DNA from: CAYJBP01 sp964372025
GTDB lineage: Bacteria; Bacillota; Dehalobacteriia; UBA4068
Direction: 5' to 3'
DNA length: 21,177 bases
Assembly (NCBI GenBank): GCA_964372025.1
Contig: CAYJPF010000039.1
Coordinates: 1-21,177, forward strand
Below the pieces are notes generated by a model. That model saw nothing but the letters and a program-made list of their open reading frames with translations. It had not been told where the DNA came from and searched no databases. The position numbers were made by a program, and so were the translations under genes. This document shows positions 16,101 to 21,177 of this stretch, piece by piece (the stretch's first letter is position 1; each line of letters starts with the position of its first letter).

Positions 16101-19100
16101 CACGAAAGCGCCCACTTGTTTCTTTCAATGGCTTTAGACGTTTTGGCCACGCCTTTAGACCAAATTAAAGACATGGACGCTTACAACAAATTGAAAGCTG
16201 ACATAGAAATTTTGGCCGAATGGGCCGGGGTTGGCTCTGACGGCGTGTGGACGGTTGAGGCCCACGAGAAATTTGCCCGTGGTTTTGAGCTTTATTTGAT
16301 GGAAGGCCGGGCGCCAAGCAAAAATTTAAAGGGTTTGTTTTCTCGCTTCAAATCTTGGTTGATTGACATTTACAAAGACGCAAAACGCCTCAACGTTGAA
16401 CTTTCTGACGATGTGCGCGGGGTGATGGATAGGATTATCACCACCGAAACGGAGCTTCAATATGAGGCGACCTTTGATGAGCCTTACAGCGCAGACATGG
16501 CCCCGGAAGTGGCCAGCGAATTGGCAGCGGCCCGGGAACAAGCGCAAGCGGCCAGAGAAGAGGCCATAACCAAGATGAGGGTGAAAGAGGTTCGCGCTTT
16601 AGAAAAAGAATGGCAAGCCGAGGGAAAAGAGCTGGCCGACATGAACCCCATTCATCAAATCATGGACGATGTTGTTAGGCGGGGTGGGTTTAATAGGCAA
16701 TCGCTAACAGGTTATAGCAAAGACGACATAGCTAGATTAGCCAAAACAAGGGTGGGGTTGGTCACCAATAAAGGGCGGGTTAGTTTAGACGGTGAAGCGT
16801 TAGACCGGGGTTATGACGATGCCGACGCCCTCTGGCAAGATTTATTTGAGACTCCCACCAAACAAGATATAGTCGCCCATCACGTGGCAGCCTCTAAAGC
16901 CGAAAATGCCGAGCTTTTAAACTTAAATCGCCCTTGGACAGAAGCTGAGGTGGATTATTTAATCTTGCGCCAAGCGGTGAAAGATTCGGAAACCAACGCC
17001 AAAGAAGGGATGAGGGTTTTAAAGGAAGTTCGGGCGGAATTGAATAAAAAGCAGGGCAGCCGAATCTTTAAAGACTCCATTGCCCGAAGCGTGGGGCTGA
17101 CGCCCGTTGATGAGCTGGCGGCGGAAGATCTTAGAGATTTACACGCCTCTTTAAGAGCACAGCAAAGGGCCTCAAAAGAAGGGGCTAAAGAAGGGGCCAG
17201 AGAGGAAAGAGAAAAAACATCTGAGCGTTACAAAGAAAAGCAAAAAGCTAAAGATGATGAATATAAAGCTAAAATGGCCAAGATGGCGGCTACTTACAAA
17301 GAGAAAGCGGCGGCGAAAGATTATATCACTAAAAGCCTGGCTAAAATTAAACGCTTTTTAAAGCAGGTTGCGGCCTCACCCACGGCCATAAACGCCGGCG
17401 GGGTGGCCCCTGAATATGCGGCGCAAGCGAAACAACTGTTACAAGAGGTGGGGATTGAGATTGGCAAGCGTGGGGATTTGGAAACCCAAAGGATACCAAC
17501 ACTATTAAGTTTCGTGAATGCTAAAAAAGCTGAGGGCGAAACCGTTTATGTGGCTGATTGGATTTTGGCCGGGCAATGGCCCAAGACAAAAGATGGCCGG
17601 AATAAAAAGCTAACGAGCCTCACCTTTGACCAACTCCAAGACGTGATGGACACCTTCGACAGCCTTTTATATTTAGGGCGCGAAGACCAAAGGTTATTGG
17701 CGGCCGGGAACAGAAAGACATTAAACGAAGCGGCCACTGACATTATCACCAGCATTGATGGCCACGGCTTAAAAGATGTTAAGCCGGACGGCCCCGGCCC
17801 CGCTGACCCCATAAGCAGCAGCATTAAAAAGTTCTTGGCTAAGTTAAGAAAATTAGAGTTTTTAGTGGCTCATTTAGACGGGTTTCAATTTCAAGGCAAG
17901 GTTTATGAATATTTATTCAAGCCTTTCGTGGAAGCTGAAAAGCAAGAAATTATTCTCAAAGAAAAAATTGTCGCAAAACTTAAAGAAGCCACTGATAACC
18001 TTTTCACGGAAGCAGAGCTTTACGAAATGGGCACCAGCCCGCGCCGGGAGCAGTTAAAAAGATTAAGTGACCATTTTGGCCTAAACCTTCCCAAAAGTTT
18101 AATGACTGAACGGCACGCTATCACCGGCGCACCCCACCTTTTGACCGTGGGGGAAATGATGGTGGTTGTGCTGAACAGCCGCAGTTCGCTTAACCTTAGA
18201 AACTTACTTGAGGGGAACCACTTTACCGAACAGGCCATTGCCGAAATTGAAAGCCGCTTGACACCCAACCAAATGGCCTATGTTGAAGCTGTTTGGTCGG
18301 CTTTGGAAGAGCTGGGGCCAAAACTTGCTGAGACTCACTTTCAAGCCACAGGGGCGCGGTTGCCAATGGTTGATGGCCGTTATTACCCAATTTTCATTGA
18401 CGCGAAAAACAACCCTGACGCCGTGGCCCAAATTCAAGACACAGACGCCCGGCAATTTAGCTCACGCCAAAGCTCAAGGGCCGGGGCTACCCATGAACGG
18501 ACGGGGGCCATTAACCCCATTGATTTAGACATTAACCGTTTGAGCTCTCAAATTGAGGAAGTTATTCACGACGTCACCCACCGGGCGGCAGTTCGTGATG
18601 TTAACCGCTTAATAAGGCGGCCTGACGTGCGGAGCATGATTATTCAAAAGCTGGGCATGGAAAAATATCAGGCCATGATTGACGCTGTGAACTGGATTGC
18701 CCGGCCAAAAGAGGTGACAAACAAATCCCTTGCACTGTCAACCATGAATTACGTCAGGCGGAATATGGTTTTTGCCTATTTGGCTTTTAACCTTAACACC
18801 GCCGTTATGCAAACCATGGGCTTTTTTCAAAGCGCGGCCCACATTGGCACCAGCGCAATGGTTGGGGGGCTTATGGATTTTGCCAAAAATCCCCGAGATA
18901 TTATTGCTTTTGTTGATGAGCTAAGCCCGGCTGTGCGGGAACGAAGCCGAGGGTTTGACCAAGATATGCGCGATGTTTTAGGCCAAGGCAGCAAAACGGG
19001 CCTTGACCGTGGGATGGTGGCTAAAATTCAAGAGGTGGGTTTTTGGCCAATTAAAATCATGGATATGTTTGTTGTTTACCCCACTTGGTATGGGGCTTAC

Positions 19101-19733
19101 AACAAGGCCATTAGAGAGGGCCAGGGGCATGAAAAAGCCGTGGAGAGCGCCGACACTGCTGTGCGTCTCACCCAACCTGTGGCGGCGGCCAAAGACACGG
19201 CCGGGGTGCAAAGAACTGTTTTGGGTAAAACCCTGGCCCCGTTCTTTACCTTCTTTTCAGCCATGGAAAATTACAACGCTTTACACATAGAAGGAGCCCG
19301 GCAGGGCAAAGTTAAAAAGCGTGAACTAGCTCGCATTTTGTTTATTTCAGCTTTACTCCCCAGCTTACTTAACGCTATTTGGCGGGGTGAAGAGTTGCCG
19401 GAAGAGCCGGAAGACTTTTTACAAATAGGCAAAGAAACGTTGCTTTATTTGGCGGCCGGTTACCCAGTGATTCGTGACTTTTTAGGTTTAGCTTCCGGTG
19501 AGAATTACAGAACACCGATATTACCTGTTCACAAGGCTATAGAAGCCGCCGGGTGGGTTTTTGGTGATGCGGCAAGTGGTGACGTGGATAGCTCCACGTT
19601 TAGAAATGCAATTAGCACCGCCGGGTATATTGCGCCGGGTGTGCCTGCCGGGGCCTTAAATAAAGCTATACGTTGGTTTGAAAGCGACAGTGAAAACTTG
19701 CTTCGGATCGTCAAGCCGGAACCTCGAGACTAA
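13185..19733 (+). CDS. giant polyvalent ejection protein (glycine zipper, LPD3/BECR-like domain, zincin-like HESAH)
   Basis: The 2182-aa product fills almost a third of the window. In order: a Pro/Glu-rich start; 'SQMMALFGTPEGARAL' (~residues 90-105), as in other large phage ejection proteins; a glycine-zipper hydrophobic segment at ~240-270 ('AVGAAGGALVGAPAGGVGAV') that could insert in membrane; Ala/Glu amphipathic helices; an A/T-rich inserted domain at ~728-870 ('VYRNKERGWDIEI', 'GIDHAIS' with H780, 'LIENAVLIETHSDKK', 'VHRFYAPLTHDGTVYV'), which resembles LPD3/BECR-type domains of polyvalent proteins; a zincin-like motif HESAH at 973-977 with downstream acids (E1025, E1028, E1035); a Lys/Glu coiled coil at ~1318-1395; and a C-terminal third with the motifs 'LTVGEMMVVVLNSRSSLN' and 'FNLNTAVMQTMGFFQSAA' plus hydrophobic helices. 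It should be ejected with DNA, like T7 gp16. Domain names come from motifs only. AAGG lies 7 nt before the ATG. Confidence 0.8.
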   Translation: MENMTQPQKELTWADIDARANGYTGSASLPEPTFEPEPQESQAEKLTRLGQQVSASQRPQVNGPTNYFTPEISAKLAKRYPVTAEMLGNSQMMALFGTPEGARALTDIEAAIDRKIGVGHFWERGELLTHMNVYRGELSRTGGFLSPEEYAQGLEYFEGLKEQLAQMPEAPGVRLSPEEKDRYRFPFRGVDGVAPGRDHLGPYVAELYKTLEAGDIEGIGYKLAETAGQLKGIITHPNTAVGAAGGALVGAPAGGVGAVPGAVFGGVAGMSLTAYDAAVGASADFLDEQGVTGGARALAEFFIGSTSSLLEIGQVGLLAKPAGELVKTVAKGLTGDVAEEIAEGVAKEAVEEIAEETAKGMTAREILPRFVKNVVAGMAAETGMEVSQDTLAMAGENLGAKLSNLFDGNDAELHGVEDFVENAWETFKFMATGGGLIGAGGAFVQAASDTGAVVKGGIKDGAKKVINWEARRQLEQKQRAADRAKTQNQLVETEVRTLATTIRENETLQANPEVAKAVTGKVLKDKGDEGTFYLDAAVVERFRQEALDDDTVKDGYDFEDNFLNPLGVTLEVYQQSLEMGTSLPVNKSNLAGVVNSQVWQKIEATDGAILAEPASVTAEREAEVAQAEAAYDDPFAGYEPEKRVSAENKEVLAQSIAEKAGQDKSKARNSAELLGRAIARPLAALGIDPNLWLENGNLDIRREGEPRPRPEERLNQPMNADVDLDKEVTVVEANTAFAHRQLHELNKGDGRRELRAAIVGVYRNKERGWDIEINTNGIDHAISSASHSSNSQAHLVAVASLPSLIENAVLIETHSDKKGKSNTLTVHRFYAPLTHDGTVYVTKLTVKEDIDGRREASIESVTELTDKKLYDVNIEKEMPVGIRQRHTSQLGADSTTGNSLNESEGMRHDPSNELALGSATDTLNISIRELLEGVKGSDKKTFFQGTRGALERLKDGRYTMIFGGQADASTAIHESAHLFLSMALDVLATPLDQIKDMDAYNKLKADIEILAEWAGVGSDGVWTVEAHEKFARGFELYLMEGRAPSKNLKGLFSRFKSWLIDIYKDAKRLNVELSDDVRGVMDRIITTETELQYEATFDEPYSADMAPEVASELAAAREQAQAAREEAITKMRVKEVRALEKEWQAEGKELADMNPIHQIMDDVVRRGGFNRQSLTGYSKDDIARLAKTRVGLVTNKGRVSLDGEALDRGYDDADALWQDLFETPTKQDIVAHHVAASKAENAELLNLNRPWTEAEVDYLILRQAVKDSETNAKEGMRVLKEVRAELNKKQGSRIFKDSIARSVGLTPVDELAAEDLRDLHASLRAQQRASKEGAKEGAREEREKTSERYKEKQKAKDDEYKAKMAKMAATYKEKAAAKDYITKSLAKIKRFLKQVAASPTAINAGGVAPEYAAQAKQLLQEVGIEIGKRGDLETQRIPTLLSFVNAKKAEGETVYVADWILAGQWPKTKDGRNKKLTSLTFDQLQDVMDTFDSLLYLGREDQRLLAAGNRKTLNEAATDIITSIDGHGLKDVKPDGPGPADPISSSIKKFLAKLRKLEFLVAHLDGFQFQGKVYEYLFKPFVEAEKQEIILKEKIVAKLKEATDNLFTEAELYEMGTSPRREQLKRLSDHFGLNLPKSLMTERHAITGAPHLLTVGEMMVVVLNSRSSLNLRNLLEGNHFTEQAIAEIESRLTPNQMAYVEAVWSALEELGPKLAETHFQATGARLPMVDGRYYPIFIDAKNNPDAVAQIQDTDARQFSSRQSSRAGATHERTGAINPIDLDINRLSSQIEEVIHDVTHRAAVRDVNRLIRRPDVRSMIIQKLGMEKYQAMIDAVNWIARPKEVTNKSLALSTMNYVRRNMVFAYLAFNLNTAVMQTMGFFQSAAHIGTSAMVGGLMDFAKNPRDIIAFVDELSPAVRERSRGFDQDMRDVLGQGSKTGLDRGMVAKIQEVGFWPIKIMDMFVVYPTWYGAYNKAIREGQGHEKAVESADTAVRLTQPVAAAKDTAGVQRTVLGKTLAPFFTFFSAMENYNALHIEGARQGKVKKRELARILFISALLPSLLNAIWRGEELPEEPEDFLQIGKETLLYLAAGYPVIRDFLGLASGENYRTPILPVHKAIEAAGWVFGDAASGDVDSSTFRNAISTAGYIAPGVPAGALNKAIRWFESDSENLLRIVKPEPRD
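15366..15800 (+). other. A/T-rich LPD3/BECR-like domain inserted in the giant protein
   Basis: This stretch (residues ~728-872) has a composition unlike its flanks: 21 G/C of 60 at 15661-15720 against 35 of 60 at 15181-15240, with ACA, GTA, AGA and TTA codons more frequent. The encoded motif series (a 'NKERGWDIEI' strand, GIDHAIS, 'AHLVAVASLPSLIENAVLIE', 'VHRFYAPL', 'VYVTKLTVKEDID') matches my memory of the LPD3 and phage BECR-type nuclease-like domains of polyvalent proteins. Borders are approximate; the low-GC tract continues to about 15990. Confidence 0.5.
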
Positions 19734-19748
19734 AGAAAGGATTAAAAA

Positions 19749-21177
19749 TTGACAATAACATTATCACGGGCGCGGGAAATGTATGTGACCAACGCCGCTG
19801 TTTCCAATTACGCTTACCGCTTTTTGGTTTATAACCAAGAGCATTTGGCCGTAAATTTGGTGAACGTTGCAACGCGGGCAGAAACAGCCTTTAGTCTGGG
19901 GGCAGATTACACCGTCACCGGAGTGAACACGCCAAGCGGGGGAAGCGTTGTTTTAACTGCCATCGGCAAAAGCAAAGCCGGGACAGGTAACCATTTGGTT
20001 ATAACTCGGCAAATGCCATTCACCCAAGACACCACCTACACGACAGCCGACCACTTCCCGGCCTCTCGCTATGAACGTGATTTAGACATGGCCACCATGG
20101 AGCGGCAAGAGCTGAAAGAGCTTTTGGGGCGGGCCGTGATTGCGCCAGCAGATTTAACACCCGGTGAAGTTTTGACTTATGACCATTTGCGAGCCATTGA
20201 GAAAAACGCCGCCACTTCCGCCAGCGGCGCGGCGGCCTCTCAAGCGGCGGCGCGAGCCAGCGAAACGGCGGCTCAAACTTGGGCCGAAACAGCAGAGGCG
20301 CGCTATCTTCAAGGTATAGAATCTTTCAATGGAAATGCGGCGGAGAAGACAGTCACTTTCAACACTAATCATGAAAGTAAATTTTTAAATTATAACGAAA
20401 ATGCCGCTGAAAAGACCTCAGCCTTTAATGACAATGCGGCGGAAAAGCAAGCCAACGTTGACGCCGCGGCTTTGGCCGCTCAAACTTCAGAGGGGAACGC
20501 CGCCGATTCCGCCAATGAGGCCGAAAATTGGGCACGGCAAGCCCAAAACACCGTAACTGATGGGGTGCCCGATGCGGCCCTTGACGTCAAGGGAATTGTC
20601 TTTTTGGCCGACGGTGCCACGGCCGCCGCCGGAACAGATGATGAAAAAGCTGTGACTTCGAAAGCCCTCAAAGAAGCTGTGGGAACTTTGGTGCCTACAG
20701 CCTCAACCGGGGTGGCCGGGAAAGTGGCTCTTGCCGACAACGCCACTGCCGCCGCCGGAACAGACGCCACTAAAGCAGTTACGGCGGCCGCTTTGAAGCA
20801 CGCTGTGAACACGTTAGTGCCTACGGCCACAACAACGGTGGCCGGAAAAGTGGCTCTAACTACGAACGCTGTGGCCGCCGCCGGAACAGACACTGCTAAA
20901 GCCATCACCGCCGCCGCACTTAAACATGCTCTGTCGTTGTTACTTCCCAGCGGCGTTATCCTCTTGTGGAAGGGGGCCGCTAACGCCATCCCCAGTGGCT
21001 GGGCTTTATGTAATGGGGCCAACGGCACCCCAGACTTGCGTAACCGTTTTGTCATCGGTGCCGGAAGCACTTACGCTGTGAATGCCAAAGCCGGGGCCAC
21101 CACCCACACCCACACCGTCAGTGGCTCCACCAATAATCACACCCTAACCACGGCTCAAATGCCCAGTCATAATCATT
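19749..21177 (+). CDS. tail fibre protein with collar domain (3' end outside the window)
   Basis: The partial product (476 codons seen) is a receptor-binding tail fibre. Residues 1-~135 resemble the T7-type fibre N-terminus that docks on the tail: 'YRFLVYNQEHLAVNLV', 'GADYTVTGVN', 'HLVITRQMPFTQDTTY', 'FPASRYERDLDMATMERQEL'. Residues ~155-275 form an Ala/Asn/Glu stalk with repeated NAAEKT-like units. Residues 282 onwards hold two full and one partial 42-aa repeats ('GKVALADNATAAAGTDATKA', 'AVTAAALKHAV'). From ~401 a phage collar domain begins ('VILLWKGAANAIPSGWALCN', 'TPDLRNRFVIGAGS', 'AQMPSHNH'). The start is a TTG, supported by GAAAGGA 7 nt upstream and by the position 15 nt after the previous stop; no ATG lies nearer than residue 11, which would cut into the conserved head. 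The missing C-terminus should determine host range. Confidence 0.9.
   Translation, partial: MTITLSRAREMYVTNAAVSNYAYRFLVYNQEHLAVNLVNVATRAETAFSLGADYTVTGVNTPSGGSVVLTAIGKSKAGTGNHLVITRQMPFTQDTTYTTADHFPASRYERDLDMATMERQELKELLGRAVIAPADLTPGEVLTYDHLRAIEKNAATSASGAAASQAAARASETAAQTWAETAEARYLQGIESFNGNAAEKTVTFNTNHESKFLNYNENAAEKTSAFNDNAAEKQANVDAAALAAQTSEGNAADSANEAENWARQAQNTVTDGVPDAALDVKGIVFLADGATAAAGTDDEKAVTSKALKEAVGTLVPTASTGVAGKVALADNATAAAGTDATKAVTAAALKHAVNTLVPTATTTVAGKVALTTNAVAAAGTDTAKAITAAALKHALSLLLPSGVILLWKGAANAIPSGWALCNGANGTPDLRNRFVIGAGSTYAVNAKAGATTHTHTVSGSTNNHTLTTAQMPSHNH
20592..20945 (+). repeat. 126-bp tandem repeats in the tail fibre gene
   Basis: Two full units (20592-20717, 20718-20843) and a partial third (20844-~20945) encode a 42-aa repeat with the core ATAAAGTDxxKAVTxxALK. 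The DNA word GCCGCCGCCGGAACAGA recurs at 20622, 20748 and 20874, exactly 126 bp apart. Such repeats form fibre shaft segments and can change copy number by recombination. Confidence 0.85.

Noticed and set aside
20480..21070. Open frame on the - strand (196 codons) in the fibre gene
   Set aside because: It is a mirror of the Ala/Thr-rich fibre repeats; its translation is repetitive Ala/Val with no family resemblance.
19749..21177. Diversity-generating retroelement, considered because the Bbp19-like gene recalls BPP-1
   Set aside because: No reverse transcriptase or template repeat is visible, and the fibre C-terminus, where a variable repeat would lie, is outside the window. It cannot be tested here.
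1..21177. Integrase, att sites, insertion sequences, CRISPR array
   Set aside because: No recombinase or transposase motif, no terminal inverted repeats with target duplications and no regularly spaced repeat-spacer array were seen.

Overview
The window is the late (virion) gene block of a tailed dsDNA bacteriophage or prophage with a podovirus, T7-like body plan. All convincing genes lie on the + strand and are packed as one operon, with 4-14 nt overlaps, 1-4 nt gaps or short spacers, mostly with good Shine-Dalgarno sites. No integrase, replication or lysis cassette, tRNA or CRISPR array is visible. The host cannot be named. A mid-GC Gram-negative (probably proteobacterial) host is my inference, from the virion-borne muramidase, T7-type ejection proteins and a small protein resembling Bbp19 of the Bordetella phage BPP-1.

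Layout. 1-300: end of an upstream unit, a doubtful small ORF and a very strong intrinsic terminator. 300-565: a regulatory gap with a second T-rich hairpin, three direct copies of a ~21-bp element and a sigma70-type promoter just upstream of the small terminase gene. 566-2658: small and large terminase subunits (DNA packaging). 2655-2690: a perfect 15-bp inverted repeat over the terL stop codon. 2710-3801: a GNAT-fold-like protein and two tandem paralogous Ala/Glu/Lys-rich small proteins. 3804-5558: tail nozzle-like protein (T7 gp12-like). 5571-7202: portal. 7189-8248: Bbp19-like protein and scaffold. 8334-9281: major capsid protein, bracketed by hairpins. 9336-9947: tail adaptor (T7 gp11-like). 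9947-19733: three ejection/internal virion proteins: a 188-aa gp14-like protein, an 877-aa protein ending in a GH108 muramidase domain, and a 2182-aa multidomain (polyvalent) protein. 19749-21177: the start of a tail fibre gene with a TTG start, running off the window inside its collar domain.

How the genes work together: terminase pumps DNA through the portal into a shell built from capsid protein on scaffold; adaptor, nozzle and fibre form the short tail; the three ejection proteins are expected to leave the particle ahead of the DNA, cut peptidoglycan (GH108) and form a conduit across the envelope.

The most unusual object is the 2182-aa protein. It combines a glycine-zipper membrane-active segment, an A/T-rich inserted domain resembling the LPD3/BECR-type domains of phage polyvalent proteins, and a zincin-like HESAH metallopeptidase motif. 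It may therefore bring enzymatic effectors into the cell with the DNA. Two other whole-window signals stand out: strong depletion of GATC and near-absence of GTAC, and module-like A/T-rich patches exactly at the GH108 domain, the LPD3/BECR-like domain and the fibre stalk.
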